Source of the DNA: Pseudomonadales bacterium
GTDB lineage: Bacteria > Pseudomonadota > Gammaproteobacteria > Pseudomonadales > Pseudohongiellaceae
NCBI GenBank assembly: GCA_022819645.1
Contig: JAJEGU010000035.1
Span: forward strand, 1 to 64,000
DNA: 64,000 nt
Reading direction: 5' to 3'
The position numbers and the translations under genes were made by a program. Below the pieces are notes generated by a model. That model worked only from the letters and a program-made list of their open reading frames with translations, had not been told where the DNA came from and did no database searches. Within the stretch, counting starts at the first letter, position 1; the number at the start of each line of letters is the position of its first letter. Of the stretch, positions 40,769 through 50,442 are shown in pieces.

Positions 40769-42232
40769 TCACCCTCCATTGGCCAAAAAGTTCAAAAACT
40801 CCCGGCGGGTCTTGGGGCCGTAGGTCAGGAAGCTGGGTTGGGGGTTTTCCTGGTAGGCCAGTTTTTCGTTGGTCACGCGGTCGTTCGCCGTCAGGGAGCG
40901 GATTTCGGCTTCGGCGATGCCGTAGGGGCCGGCGGCGTTGAGGCCGAAAATCTTTCGGCGGATTTCGTCGGTGATTGCCGGATAGCCGTAGCGTTCCTGG
41001 TATTCCTCGCTGATCTGGAAACTGCGGAATGCCTGGATCTGGTCCTGGGGCGAGCCATACCAGATGGAGTCGGTGCCCCAGAGCACATTGTTCTCGCCAC
41101 AGTAGCGCAGCAGCTTGCCCATGGCGTGGGCGGCGTTGTCCGGGTCGCGCATCAGATAGCGCCAGGTGCTGCCGAGTTCGGCGTAGACGTTGGAATTCTG
41201 GCCCACTTCATTATCGATCAGCGACTGGATCAGGGTGTCGATGCCATCGCGGCCGGCGCCGTCTACGAATTCCTGCTCGCGCACACCGGTGACGAATCCC
41301 GAGTGGTAGATCAGGAAGTTCATGTCGGGATACATCTTCGCGACGACGCCTATATCCGAGCACTGGCTGTGCTCGTAGGACCGCGGCCCGAACGGCAGGC
41401 CCTTGTGGATGCAGATATTGCGCACGCCAAGCCCCCGGGCGCGCTCGATCATCGCCATGCCCACGTCGTCGTGGAGGAAGTAGCCCACCCCGCCGGGGCC
41501 GTACTGGGTGTAGGTCTTGAAGGCAGAGATATTCCAGTTTTCGGCAAGCTCGTCCATGGCTTCGAGGTCGCCGTCCTGATTGGGATTGACCCGACCGTGA
41601 ATCATCAGGCGCTTGCTGCCTTCAAGCTCGGCGACGATCTGCCGGGTCTGGTCGGCGTCTTCGATGGTGACGGGTTCGTTCTCCCGGGTGGAGGGGACAA
41701 AGGAAAGCACCATGATGTCGGTATCGCTGTCGAGAAAGACATCCTTGATGAATTCGCTTTCGCTCAGGCAGTCGAGGTAGGCGCGGTCGCCCGGCCCATC
41801 GGCGAGTTCGCAGGAAGCCTTCTCGAATCCGGAATACGGCCTTGCGTTCGGCGGCAGACGCCCGAGCCAGTCGCCTTCGGGGTTCACATAATGTCCTTGC
41901 ACATCGAAGATGAACTCGTTGCCGCCGACTTCCGCCAGGGCCGAGGCCTCGTCGAGGGCGCTTTCTTCACGCAAGTCAAAAAAGCCGCCGCGCTTGTTGG
42001 CCGCGGCGTTGGCGGTATTGATGGCCATGAGCGTACTCGCGGCGCCGCAGGCGGAAACGAGGAACTTGCGCCGGGTCTGGCCCTTGCGTCGGGAAAATTC
42101 GTCCGCCCTTTCCAGCGCCAGGCGGTTGCCCTGGATATTGGCGCGGGAGAGCGGCACGGGCTCGAACTCGCCGTTTGAAGTGGTATCGATCTTGATCGGC
42201 AGTCTGACGCCGTCTTTGTCAAATTTGTCCAT
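40769..42232 (-). CDS. exported amidohydrolase family protein
   Basis: 487 residues with a long N-region, then a twin-arginine-like leader (RRKGQTRRKFLVSACGAA) at about 48-65. The mature part is a metal-dependent TIM-barrel hydrolase of the amidohydrolase-2 type: FDVQGHYVNPEGD in place of the usual HxH start, IHKGLPFG, YHSGFV and GTDSIWYGSPQDQI with the late catalytic Asp. These enzymes often decarboxylate or hydrolyse aromatic acids. The first metal motif is DVQGH, not HxH, so activity is uncertain. It is 12 bp after the penicillin acylase gene and 28 bp before the phosphatase gene. Confidence 0.85.
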   Translation of the reverse strand: MDKFDKDGVRLPIKIDTTSNGEFEPVPLSRANIQGNRLALERADEFSRRKGQTRRKFLVSACGAASTLMAINTANAAANKRGGFFDLREESALDEASALAEVGGNEFIFDVQGHYVNPEGDWLGRLPPNARPYSGFEKASCELADGPGDRAYLDCLSESEFIKDVFLDSDTDIMVLSFVPSTRENEPVTIEDADQTRQIVAELEGSKRLMIHGRVNPNQDGDLEAMDELAENWNISAFKTYTQYGPGGVGYFLHDDVGMAMIERARGLGVRNICIHKGLPFGPRSYEHSQCSDIGVVAKMYPDMNFLIYHSGFVTGVREQEFVDGAGRDGIDTLIQSLIDNEVGQNSNVYAELGSTWRYLMRDPDNAAHAMGKLLRYCGENNVLWGTDSIWYGSPQDQIQAFRSFQISEEYQERYGYPAITDEIRRKIFGLNAAGPYGIAEAEIRSLTANDRVTNEKLAYQENPQPSFLTYGPKTRREFLNFLANGG

Positions 42233-42244
42233 AGCCTGGCCTCA

Positions 42245-44659
42245 TCAGTTGGGGGGTTGCAGGACGAGTGTCTCGTACAGCACCGATTCAATCTTGTCGC
42301 GGGAGAAAAATGCCGGGAATACCCGGTCGTTCGCCCACAACTCAAAGAGGTTATCGTACAGCGGACTGTCCGGGTCGCCAACCTGTCCCGGGGTGTTCAT
42401 GCCCAGGGTGTTGTCCCAGTCCCGGGTGTCCACGAAGATGCGGAATGAGGCGCCGCTGGTCTGGTTGTCGCCGCCGCCGGTATTGCCCAGGGTGTAGCCA
42501 TTGCCGCCCCTGGGCAGCGGACCCACATTGAGCCGCTGGCGCATCTCCTCATTCACCGCGGGAGCCAGGGGATGGCGGATAAGGGCGTGCTTGTAGTCTT
42601 CCTGACCGTAGACCCAGTCTTCCATGTCATTGCCCAGCCGGTTGCCCAGGGTTTCCACCGCCGCCGCCAGGGCATCGAGCAGGAATGCGTCGCGCCCGGC
42701 GATGGGGTCCCCGCCGAAATCACCATCCGGGGCGAGCAGCAGGTCGATCATGGTTTTCATGCCGATGCCGAGCAGGGGCCGGGCCGGCTGCGGTACCTTG
42801 AGCTGTTCGATGTCATTGAGCAGTTGCCGCTCGAAAGCCACATAGATTCCCGCCTCCACGGAATCCGCATCGAGTGTGAAATCCCAGTCGAGCAGGCGTC
42901 GGCGAACCTGTTCCACCCGCTCGTCAGCGGCGCGCAAGGTCCGCAGCATGGGTACCAGGCTGCGGGCGGGAATCGACAGATAATCATGCTGCAATTCGAT
43001 CATGTCCATCATGTTGAACTTGCGACCCGAGGCCAGCACTTCCGAGCCTCTTGCCCAGCGGTAGGGGTCGGTCCAGGTGTAGGCGATGGCGTCGAGATGG
43101 GGGTAGTCCGGCGGCGTGTAGTTGCTGTTGGAAGTTTCGATATAGCCCCGGGCCGGGTTGTACTCGTGTGGCTTGGCGGTGATGGGCAGGTAGCCGTCCC
43201 ACTCGAAGCGGCCATCGCCGGGCACCGGCACCAGGCCGCTGAAGCCGCGGCGGATGGGGGCGATGCCCACCGCCTGCCAGCCGATATTGCCGTCGCGGTC
43301 GGCCCAGATCATGTTCTCGCCGGGAATATTGCTGTAATGGGACGCTTCGCGGAATTCTTCCCAGTTGCGGGACTGGTTCATGCGCAGGGAGGCGAGATAG
43401 GGCGCGCCGCCGAACTCCATCCACGCCGGGCGCACGGCGTAGGCGAGATTGCGTTCGCGGTCCTCGAAGGTGACCGGGCCGTGGCGAGTGTACTTCAACT
43501 CGACGGTGACCGGGTCGCCGCCCTTGACCGGGATGCTTTCCCGAATCACGGTCATGGTTTCCCAGCGGTCCTGGAAGCGGTACTGGTCCGGATTGTCGGG
43601 ATGGGTCTGGTACACCAGCAGGTCTTCGCCGTCGGTGTTGAAGACCGTCAACCCCCAGGCGCCGTATTCGTTATGGCCGATGGATATGCCGGGAATCTCG
43701 GGTTCGCCGCCGCCGATGACATTCCAGCCCGGGGCCACCAGATGCGCCCAGTAGCGCAGCGATGGCACAGACTGGGCGCGATGGGGATCGTTGATCATCA
43801 TCGGCCAGCCGTCCTGGGTCAACTCGCCGCCGACCACCCAGTTGTTGCTGCCGATATCGTCGATGGAGCGCCGGTTCAACTCGCGCTCTTCCTCCCGCAG
43901 TACCGCGGCGAGTTGCCGGAAGGCGTCGTCCCCGGCCCGGTACTCGGCGAGCACGATGTCATCGGGCTCGAAACGGATGGTGCCGCGGTAGGCGTTGTAC
44001 AGGCCGAGGATATCATTTTCGAGCAGGGAATCGCAGTCGATCATGGGGTCAAGGGACAGGTCCGGCTCGTGGGGATGAAAGTATTGCAGTTCCTTGACCG
44101 CCTCCTCGCCGATGAGGCAAACCGCCCGGCCGATTCGCAGCTCCTGGCCGATATTGCCGAGCAGGCCCTGGTGGCGTGAAATCACCACTTCCGGAGTCCA
44201 GTGCTTTGGTTGTATGCCCAGCAGATGGAAGGGGAGCGGCAGCTCGTCCGGGTCCTGCAGGGCCTCGTCGATATAGGCGTTCACGCCGTGGACGAAGGAA
44301 GTGATGATATCCACGCCCCGGGGGTGATAGTGGCTCATCTCCGAATCCATCTGGCCGCGGAACTTGAACAACCGCGTACCGTGGTCCCGGGGGATTGCCC
44401 GGGGGCCCAGGATTTCCGCGGTGGTGCCGGTAGCCTGGGCGCGCCAGATCTCGAACTGGAACAGCCGGTCCCGGGCCGCGTTATAGCCCTGCGCGAAAAA
44501 CAGGTCGTGTTCGGTTTCGGCGTAGATATGGGATATGCCCCATTGATCCTTGAGAATTTCCACGGGCTGGTCGAGACCTTCCACGGTCAGGGCCTCCTGG
44601 GCATGGGACAGCGCGGCGCCGAGCAGCAGCGGCGCAAGGCAAAACAACCGAATCTTCAT
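42245..44659 (-). CDS. penicillin acylase family protein
   Basis: 804 residues of the Ntn-hydrolase penicillin/acylhomoserine-lactone acylase family. Signal peptide MKIRLFCLAPLLLGAALSHA. The precursor is cut before the nucleophile, here Ser271 in GSNNWVVGG, leaving an alpha chain of ~250 residues and a long beta chain that includes the Asn in the oxyanion region and RGYIETSNSNY. It acts in the periplasm on amide bonds of acylated compounds; quorum-signal degradation is possible but not shown. Its ATG overlaps the stop of the ACT gene (ATGA). Confidence 0.93.
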   Translation of the reverse strand: MKIRLFCLAPLLLGAALSHAQEALTVEGLDQPVEILKDQWGISHIYAETEHDLFFAQGYNAARDRLFQFEIWRAQATGTTAEILGPRAIPRDHGTRLFKFRGQMDSEMSHYHPRGVDIITSFVHGVNAYIDEALQDPDELPLPFHLLGIQPKHWTPEVVISRHQGLLGNIGQELRIGRAVCLIGEEAVKELQYFHPHEPDLSLDPMIDCDSLLENDILGLYNAYRGTIRFEPDDIVLAEYRAGDDAFRQLAAVLREEERELNRRSIDDIGSNNWVVGGELTQDGWPMMINDPHRAQSVPSLRYWAHLVAPGWNVIGGGEPEIPGISIGHNEYGAWGLTVFNTDGEDLLVYQTHPDNPDQYRFQDRWETMTVIRESIPVKGGDPVTVELKYTRHGPVTFEDRERNLAYAVRPAWMEFGGAPYLASLRMNQSRNWEEFREASHYSNIPGENMIWADRDGNIGWQAVGIAPIRRGFSGLVPVPGDGRFEWDGYLPITAKPHEYNPARGYIETSNSNYTPPDYPHLDAIAYTWTDPYRWARGSEVLASGRKFNMMDMIELQHDYLSIPARSLVPMLRTLRAADERVEQVRRRLLDWDFTLDADSVEAGIYVAFERQLLNDIEQLKVPQPARPLLGIGMKTMIDLLLAPDGDFGGDPIAGRDAFLLDALAAAVETLGNRLGNDMEDWVYGQEDYKHALIRHPLAPAVNEEMRQRLNVGPLPRGGNGYTLGNTGGGDNQTSGASFRIFVDTRDWDNTLGMNTPGQVGDPDSPLYDNLFELWANDRVFPAFFSRDKIESVLYETLVLQPPN

Positions 44660-45084
44660 GTTTGCTTTCTCCGGTTCAGCCCTCCGGATTCCGGGCGCAT
44701 GGCAAGCAGGGCTTCCAGCGCCTCCTCCGCCCGCTCCGCGGGAACCAGCACATGGTCGTGAAAGTAGGCGGCAATCACATTGGCGCTGATGCCAAGCCCG
44801 GCAAGCCGGCCCGCCACCGCCGCGGTCAAGCCCACCGCCTCGAGCGAGGAATGCGCGCCGAGGCTGATGCAGCGCATGACCGCGCCGCGACCAAAGCCGA
44901 GTCGCTGGGCTCCGGAACGCTCGAGCACCACGCTTAAACCCTCTTCCTCCTGAAAAGTCGCCAGCGCCGAGAACTCCGGCGCGAGCTTTCGCTCCGGCAA
45001 GGTGCAGAATACATATTCTTCGGGCAGCAGTTCCGGCGCAAGGCCCGCGAGCAATTCGCCGAGTTCGGTCTCGCCGCCGGACAT
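44656..45084 (-). CDS. ACT domain protein
   Basis: 142 residues. It resembles the small two-ACT-domain proteins of unknown ligand: EYVFCTLPERKL and FQEEEGLSVVLERSGAQRLG in the first half, AVGLTAAVAGRLAGLGISAN and YFHDHVLVP in the second. Such proteins bind amino acids and may regulate a partner. The start MSGGETE follows a ggcggcagggtcc leader, 28 bp after the GST stop. It is coupled to the penicillin acylase gene. Confidence 0.85.
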   Translation of the reverse strand: MSGGETELGELLAGLAPELLPEEYVFCTLPERKLAPEFSALATFQEEEGLSVVLERSGAQRLGFGRGAVMRCISLGAHSSLEAVGLTAAVAGRLAGLGISANVIAAYFHDHVLVPAERAEEALEALLAMRPESGGLNRRKQT

Positions 45085-45112
45085 CAGGACCCTGCCGCCG
45101 CCATGGGAGCCA

Positions 45113-45739
45113 TCAGCCCGGCGGATTTTCGGGCATCTGCCGGTTATTGATCGCATCGGCCCTTTGCCAGGCGGGGCGAGCCCGGCAGCGCTGCGCATAC
45201 TGTTCAAAGACCGGACGTTTTTCCATGGTGCCGAACTGCATTCCCCAAAGCACCTGCGAGCCGAGATACACATCCGCCGCGGTGAATTGTTCGCCGCAGA
45301 TCCAGGGACCATCGGCCAATGCGGCCGCGACCGCGTTCAGCGTGTCGTCAAGACAGCCAAAACCGAGCATGGGCCTGTTTTTCTCGGTGACTTCCCAGTC
45401 CATGGATTTGCTTGTAGTCGCCTGTTCCACCGGGCCGGCGGCAAAAAACATCCAGCGGTAGAAGTCAGCCAGCGCTTCGGGTTGCGAGGGAATCAGCCCC
45501 TTTTCCGGGAACACGGCAGCCAGATAGGTAACGATGGCCGCGCATTCGGTGATGGTGGCGCCGTCATGGACCAGCGCCGGCACCTTGCCCATGGGGTTGA
45601 TGCCCAGGTATTCGGCGGATTTCATGGCTTCGCCGTATTCGACCCAATGGGTTGTATATGTATAGGGCTCGCCGAGTTCTTCGAGCATCCAGTGGGCGAT
45701 GCGGCCCCGGGACATGGCATTGGTGTAGAAATCGATCAT
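45113..45739 (-). CDS. glutathione S-transferase
   Basis: 208 residues with the normal GST length. The N-terminal thioredoxin-fold has the glutathione-binding region MIDFYTNAMSRGRIAHWML and the cis-Pro loop MGKVPALVHDGATITECAAI; the C-terminal helical domain includes FTAADVYLGSQVLWG. It probably conjugates or reduces small electrophiles. The ATG overlaps the PhoD-like gene stop (ATGA), and it sits 28 bp upstream of the ACT gene. Confidence 0.92.
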   Translation of the reverse strand: MIDFYTNAMSRGRIAHWMLEELGEPYTYTTHWVEYGEAMKSAEYLGINPMGKVPALVHDGATITECAAIVTYLAAVFPEKGLIPSQPEALADFYRWMFFAAGPVEQATTSKSMDWEVTEKNRPMLGFGCLDDTLNAVAAALADGPWICGEQFTAADVYLGSQVLWGMQFGTMEKRPVFEQYAQRCRARPAWQRADAINNRQMPENPPG

Positions 45740-47328
45740 GTGTTTCGGCTCAGTCGGAAAGTGGAGAAAGGCTGCAGGTCATCGATGGCGTCGAGCCCCA
45801 TTTCCGGCAGCCAGGTGAATTGCCGGACCTCGATATGGTCCGGGTCCACGTCAACAATCGTGAAGCCGTTCTGCTCCAGGGGCTTGACGCGCTCTTCGAC
45901 TTCGAGATCCACCGGCACCCCGGGTTCGATGCCGCGCGCTCCGCTCGGCCAGCCGGTACCGGTGCTGATGGGGCCGGCGAGGACGGTCTGCACGGGATGG
46001 TCGAAGTTCACGCCGCCGCTACGGCGGATCATACCCGAGCCGATGGCGTGCAGGTCTCCGGAAATCATCAGCGCAATGCGTTCGTCCTGGGCGGCAATCG
46101 AGGAAAGTATCCGCTGATGCTGCGAGAACCAGCCGCTTTGCCAGTAGGGTTTCGGATTTTCGAGCCCGAGCGCGCCGTCCGGCTGGAGAAAATCCGGATA
46201 CCACTCGCCCCACTTGCCGGCGGTCCAGCCCATGGGGGTTGAGGGAATATGAATCAGATGCCGGGTGGCGGCCTCGTCCGTGGTGCGCCGGGCCAGCCAG
46301 CGCTCGGCCTGCTGTTCGACGAAAACGCTGGTGGGTCCGGCCACGGAAAGGAAGCGCCGGCAGTCATAAAGCAGCAATTCCAGCAGATTGCCCCAGCGGT
46401 ACGAGCCGTAGGACTCACTGTAGCCATCGCCGCGGGCGCCGGCGAGATGGGCGGGCCGGTTGGCTTCGGGCAGGTACTCGGGAAAGTACAGCGACTGCTG
46501 GGCGCGACCGAGCCGGGCGGTGAAATTGCGCGGCGGGAAGGTGAAAACCTCGTCGGTGCCTTCGTCGTTTTCGAAGTAATCGTGGTCATCCTGGGTGAGG
46601 ATCAATGGCACCGAACGGAAATCCGTGGCGTAGAGGGCGCCAAGCTGTTCATCGAGACAGCCGGTGAGGGTGGTTTCGTTGGCTGAACCGAACACCGGCA
46701 GGTCTTCATCGAAGCTGCCGTATTTGCCCCAAATGAACTCCCGCGATCTTCGGGCCGCCTCGCTGTTCCAGCGCGGGGCGATGGTCTGGTCCCAGTACAC
46801 CTGGTCGCCGATGCCCACGGCAAGGTCGGGATTGAATTGCAGGCCGCGCCGCAGCATGCGGCGGCGCGTGCTCACCGGCAGATAGCGCCAGACGCCGTTT
46901 TCGGTGACGGCGTCATCGGGTCCGCCGGCGCAGGTGTAGACCAGCATGCGGAAACGCCCGGCGTCCACATCCGGCGCCGGCGCCGTGCGCAATGGCCAGG
47001 GCTCGGCCAGCGCCGTGCCGCCCTCGCGCAGTTGCAGTTCGTACTCCCGGGCGCTTTCCAGGCCGCTGGCGGTAAATGACCAGAATCGCCCGAGGGTATC
47101 GCCGGGCCGGCCGGGGATTTCCCGGGAACCGATGCGAAGCATCGGATTGCGCCGGGAGCCGGCAAAGGAAGCCTTGAGCAGAATCGTGTCGTGACTCGCC
47201 AGGGGAATGAGATGGCTGATTTCACCTCCGCCCCAGTTTTCCGCCGCGAGGAGCCTGCCGCCCGCCAATACGGAAAAAGTGGAAGCGGATACGGCGCCAC
47301 CGTACTTCAGGAATTTCCTGCGTTGCAT
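45736..47328 (-). CDS. alkaline phosphatase D (PhoD) family protein
   Basis: 530 residues. A twin-arginine leader, MQRRKFLKYGGAVSASTFSV, implies Tat export. The mature region has PhoD-type metallophosphoesterase motifs: VGIGDQVYWDQ, LILTQDDHDYFEND (metal-binding DDHDY) and ALMISGDLHAIG (GDLH). PhoD enzymes cleave phosphodiesters and monoesters using iron and calcium. The start at the RRKF leader is preferred to a longer frame. It opens a four-gene overlapping operon with GST, ACT and penicillin acylase genes. Confidence 0.92.
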   Translation of the reverse strand: MQRRKFLKYGGAVSASTFSVLAGGRLLAAENWGGGEISHLIPLASHDTILLKASFAGSRRNPMLRIGSREIPGRPGDTLGRFWSFTASGLESAREYELQLREGGTALAEPWPLRTAPAPDVDAGRFRMLVYTCAGGPDDAVTENGVWRYLPVSTRRRMLRRGLQFNPDLAVGIGDQVYWDQTIAPRWNSEAARRSREFIWGKYGSFDEDLPVFGSANETTLTGCLDEQLGALYATDFRSVPLILTQDDHDYFENDEGTDEVFTFPPRNFTARLGRAQQSLYFPEYLPEANRPAHLAGARGDGYSESYGSYRWGNLLELLLYDCRRFLSVAGPTSVFVEQQAERWLARRTTDEAATRHLIHIPSTPMGWTAGKWGEWYPDFLQPDGALGLENPKPYWQSGWFSQHQRILSSIAAQDERIALMISGDLHAIGSGMIRRSGGVNFDHPVQTVLAGPISTGTGWPSGARGIEPGVPVDLEVEERVKPLEQNGFTIVDVDPDHIEVRQFTWLPEMGLDAIDDLQPFSTFRLSRNT

Positions 47329-47400
47329 GGCTCGCCTTGTCTCCACGGGTTCGGGTGGCTTGCGGCCCATCCTAACACAGCATTCTGCCCGGGGATTCCG

Positions 47401-48420
47401 TCAGGCTTGCCGGTAGCGGTAACTGTAGCCATTGATGGCGGGAACGCCGCCGAGATGGACATAGAGGATTCTGGCGCCGAGCAGGAAAAAGCCCTGTTTG
47501 ACCAGATCGATCATGCCCTGCATGGATTTTCCCTCATAGACCGGGTCGGTGATCATGCCCTCGGTGCGGGCCGCAAGCCGCATGGCCGCGTCGGTTTCGG
47601 CGCTGGGCACGCCATAGGCCGGGTAGGCGTAATCGGGATTGATGCGGATGTCTTGATCGGAGATTTTTTCCTCGAGCCCGATGAGTTTCGCCGTCTTGCG
47701 GGCGATTCGGGCCACCTGGTTGCGGGTCTTGCCGAAGGTTCCCGAAGCATCGATGCCGATGACCCGTTCGGCGCGACCGTCGGGCTTGAAGCCGACAATC
47801 ATGCCGGCCTGGGTTGAGCCGGTGACCACGCAGACGACGATGTTGTCGAAGCGGAATCCGAGTTCGGCCTCCTGGGCGCGCACTTCCTCGGCGAATCCCA
47901 CGTAGCCCAGCCCGCCAAGGCGATGCTCCGACGCTCCCGCGGGAATGCCGTAGGGCACGCCGCCGGCTTTGCGAACCTCCTTCATGGCTTCCCGCCAGGA
48001 ACTGCGGATGCCGATGTCGAAGCCATCACCCACAATGCGTGAATCCGCCCCCATGAGCCGGGACAGCAGGATATTGCCCACCCGATCATACACCGCGTCC
48101 TCCACGGGAACCCAGCTTTCCTGGACGAGACGACATTTCAGGCCGAGCTTGGCGGCGGTGGCCGCCACCAGACGGGTGTGATTGGACTGCACGCCGCCGA
48201 TGGTGACCAGGGTGTCCGCGCCGCTGGCGAGGATATCGGGCACCAGATATTCGAGCTTGCGCAGCTTGTTGCCGCCAAGGGCAAGGCCGGAATTGCAATC
48301 CTCGCGTTTGGCCCAGATTTCCACCCTGCCGCCCAGGGTCTCGGACAGCCGTGGCAGTGCTTCAATGGGGGTGGGACCGAAAGTCAGTGGATAGCGTTCA
48401 AAATTCTCAAGCAAGGACAT
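47401..48420 (-). CDS. acdS: 1-aminocyclopropane-1-carboxylate deaminase
   Basis: 339 residues of the PLP-dependent tryptophan synthase beta-like fold. The PLP lysine is Lys52 in [10 protein letters not shown]. The nucleophilic Ser79 is in [17 protein letters not shown] and the Leu in YVHLGGVPA (Thr in D-cysteine desulfhydrases) favour true ACC deaminase, which splits ACC to ammonia and 2-oxobutanoate. It is 23 bp downstream of the CsaA gene. ACC deaminase occurs in soil and plant bacteria and in some marine ones, where it may deaminate ACC, D-amino acids or osmolyte-related compounds. Confidence 0.85.
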   Translation of the reverse strand: MSLLENFERYPLTFGPTPIEALPRLSETLGGRVEIWAKREDCNSGLALGGNKLRKLEYLVPDILASGADTLVTIGGVQSNHTRLVAATAAKLGLKCRLVQESWVPVEDAVYDRVGNILLSRLMGADSRIVGDGFDIGIRSSWREAMKEVRKAGGVPYGIPAGASEHRLGGLGYVGFAEEVRAQEAELGFRFDNIVVCVVTGSTQAGMIVGFKPDGRAERVIGIDASGTFGKTRNQVARIARKTAKLIGLEEKISDQDIRINPDYAYPAYGVPSAETDAAMRLAARTEGMITDPVYEGKSMQGMIDLVKQGFFLLGARILYVHLGGVPAINGYSYRYRQA

Positions 48421-48443
48421 GATGTGGCGATTCCGGTCTCAAT

Positions 48444-48797
48444 TCACGCAAGTCGGGAACCATTGGGCACCGGGCGTTCGGGCCTTGCCAGCACCACCGC
48501 GCCGTCGGAGCGGTAAAAACCCGTCACCAGGCATTCCGACATGATCGGCCCGATCTGCCTGGGCGGAAAATTGGTTACCGCAACGACCTGCCGGCCAACG
48601 AGTTCTTCCCGGGAATACAGGTCGGTAATCTGCGCGCTCGACTTGAGCACACCGACTTCCGGGCCAAAATCCACCCGCAGGATATACGCCGGCTTGCGCG
48701 CTTCGGGAAATTCATCGGCTGAAACTACCGTGCCGATGCGAATCTCGACTTTTTCAAAGTCGGCCCAGTCAATGGTATCGGTCCTGTCTTTTGCCAT
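48444..48797 (-). CDS. csaA: tRNA-binding domain protein, CsaA-like
   Basis: 117 residues, the typical length of CsaA. It has the tRNA-binding OB-fold: FEKVEIRIGTVVSADEFPEARKP region, LKSSAQITDLYSREEL and the closing PIMSECLVTG. CsaA is a chaperone-like tRNA-binding dimer implicated in protein secretion. It precedes acdS and follows the GSDH-type propeller gene, on the same strand. Confidence 0.92.
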   Translation of the reverse strand: MAKDRTDTIDWADFEKVEIRIGTVVSADEFPEARKPAYILRVDFGPEVGVLKSSAQITDLYSREELVGRQVVAVTNFPPRQIGPIMSECLVTGFYRSDGAVVLARPERPVPNGSRLA

Positions 48798-48830
48798 GGC
48801 GGTTTGCCTGCGCCAGTTTCAATTCACCGT

Positions 48831-50258
48831 TCAGTCCAGGGCAACGAATTTCCGCACCCAGCCGTCGCCCTTGGTGAGGGCGTAGAGTTCTCCCCGGGAG
48901 TCGATGCCGAGCCGCAGGTCGGCGCGCAGGCCCCGGGCATAGGTATTGGGGTGGCCGAAAGCCTCGGCAATGTTTCCCGGCTCGCCATGAATATGAATCA
49001 CCAGTTCCCGGATCTGCGCCGGGCGGTCCGGCGTCAGGCCTTCGGTTTCGATGTAAAACACCCTGCCCCGCACCAGATCGGCGAACACATACTTGCCCCG
49101 CAGCTCCGGGATGGCGGCTCCGCGGTAGACATAGCCGCTGCTGATGGCGGCGCCTTCGTCGTGATCGTACTGGGCTACCGGATATACAAAATCCTGCTCG
49201 TCCGCGGGCCTGGGATACACCGGATTGGGCCGCACGCCGCCGATGCCGAATGCCGTGGCAAATGTACCCTCCCGCAGCCGCCAGCCATAATTGGCGCCGG
49301 GTAAGCCGATGTTGACCTCCTCGATCTGGGTCTGGCCGATGTCGTTGATGTACATGGTCCCATCGGAATCGAAGGAAAAATGCTGGGCGTGGCGCAGGCC
49401 CCAGGCCCAGACTTCGGGAGCGAATCCTGCCATTCCCACGAAGGGATTGTCCGGGGGAATACCATATCGTTCGCCGCCGAGAGGGTCGATGCGAATGATC
49501 GAAGACAGGACTTCACCGGCGGACTGGCCGTTTTCATTGGGATCATTGGCGCCGCCGCCATCGCCGAGGGTGGCGTACAACATGCCGTAATCGCTGTCGC
49601 CCGGGCGGGCCGCGGGATTGAATTCCAGATTGCCGATATTGTGATTCTGGGCAAACTGGCCGATGCGGAAGATCTCCCGGGATTCTCCGCGGAAAACACT
49701 GGCCGAGGGGTCATCCATGGTCCATTCGCGGATGACGCTTTCGTGGCTGCCGGAGTTTTCCTCGAAGTAATCTGCGACGCCACTTGCGGAAGTCGCGCTG
49801 TAGGCGGTGTAAAACTTGCCATGACCCGGACTGCCGGCACGGGCGAAATCCGGGTGAAAAGCCACGCCGAGCAGGCCGGTCTCATTAGGGAAGACCGAAT
49901 CGTTGAAATCCACATCCTGCTCGCGCAGATTCAGCAGCAGCCCGACATCGCCGCCCTCCTCGCTGACGAGATACAGCGCCCCGCGCAGATCGTGGATGGC
50001 CAGACGGCGGGAATTATCGGGCAGCGGTTTGAGATACTGGATGCGGGCATGGGCGTCGGTGGTGAGCAGCACCGAGGAAGCATCGGGCAGCCGCGGCAGG
50101 CGCACGAAATCCTCCAGGCCCACGGCGATATCGCCTGCTTCGATGCGCTCGGGAATCGGGTCCGCCAATGGCTCGGGCGGCGCCTGCTGGGCGAACGCCG
50201 GCAGGCAAAGCCAGACGGCGATACCGCAAATTCGGTGCAAAAATCGGGACAGTCTCAT
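48831..50258 (-). CDS. PQQ-dependent sugar dehydrogenase/sorbosone dehydrogenase-like propeller, exported
   Basis: 475 residues with a Sec leader (RICGIAVWLCLPAFA) and a soluble glucose dehydrogenase-like propeller. Motifs are ETGLLGVAFHPDFA, GRFAQNHNIGNLEFNP-type strands, YATLGDGGGANDP, GLRHAQHFSFD and SGYVYRGAAIPELRGKYVFAD. These proteins (GSDH/HIP-like) often bind PQQ and calcium, though some do not. Probably periplasmic sugar or aldose oxidation. It is the first gene of a unit with csaA and acdS. Confidence 0.85.
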   Translation of the reverse strand: MRLSRFLHRICGIAVWLCLPAFAQQAPPEPLADPIPERIEAGDIAVGLEDFVRLPRLPDASSVLLTTDAHARIQYLKPLPDNSRRLAIHDLRGALYLVSEEGGDVGLLLNLREQDVDFNDSVFPNETGLLGVAFHPDFARAGSPGHGKFYTAYSATSASGVADYFEENSGSHESVIREWTMDDPSASVFRGESREIFRIGQFAQNHNIGNLEFNPAARPGDSDYGMLYATLGDGGGANDPNENGQSAGEVLSSIIRIDPLGGERYGIPPDNPFVGMAGFAPEVWAWGLRHAQHFSFDSDGTMYINDIGQTQIEEVNIGLPGANYGWRLREGTFATAFGIGGVRPNPVYPRPADEQDFVYPVAQYDHDEGAAISSGYVYRGAAIPELRGKYVFADLVRGRVFYIETEGLTPDRPAQIRELVIHIHGEPGNIAEAFGHPNTYARGLRADLRLGIDSRGELYALTKGDGWVRKFVALD

Positions 50259-50377
50259 GCTTGTCTGGCCGGGATGACAAAATTCCCGGCTACCATAGCC
50301 GAAATTTCACAGCGAAGCCAAGTTCGTTGTACAGACGACAGCAATTCTCATTATGGCAATGGGCGCGCTCACATCAG

Positions 50378-50442
50378 TCATCCCGCGCGCAGTCGCGGGG
50401 TGAGGCCCGACCGGCATAGCCGGCAAAGAGCAGCGCTCTTTG
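50378..50442. repeat. cluster of three adjacent hairpins, REP/BIME-like
   Basis: tcatcccgcg/cgcggggtga (50378-50403), ccggc-ata-gccgg (50411-50423) and caaagagc-agc-gctctttg (50424-50442) follow one another. The arrangement resembles a bacterial interspersed mosaic element at the 3' end of a gene. Here it lies where the body of a receptor gene seems to have been deleted. Confidence 0.65.
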
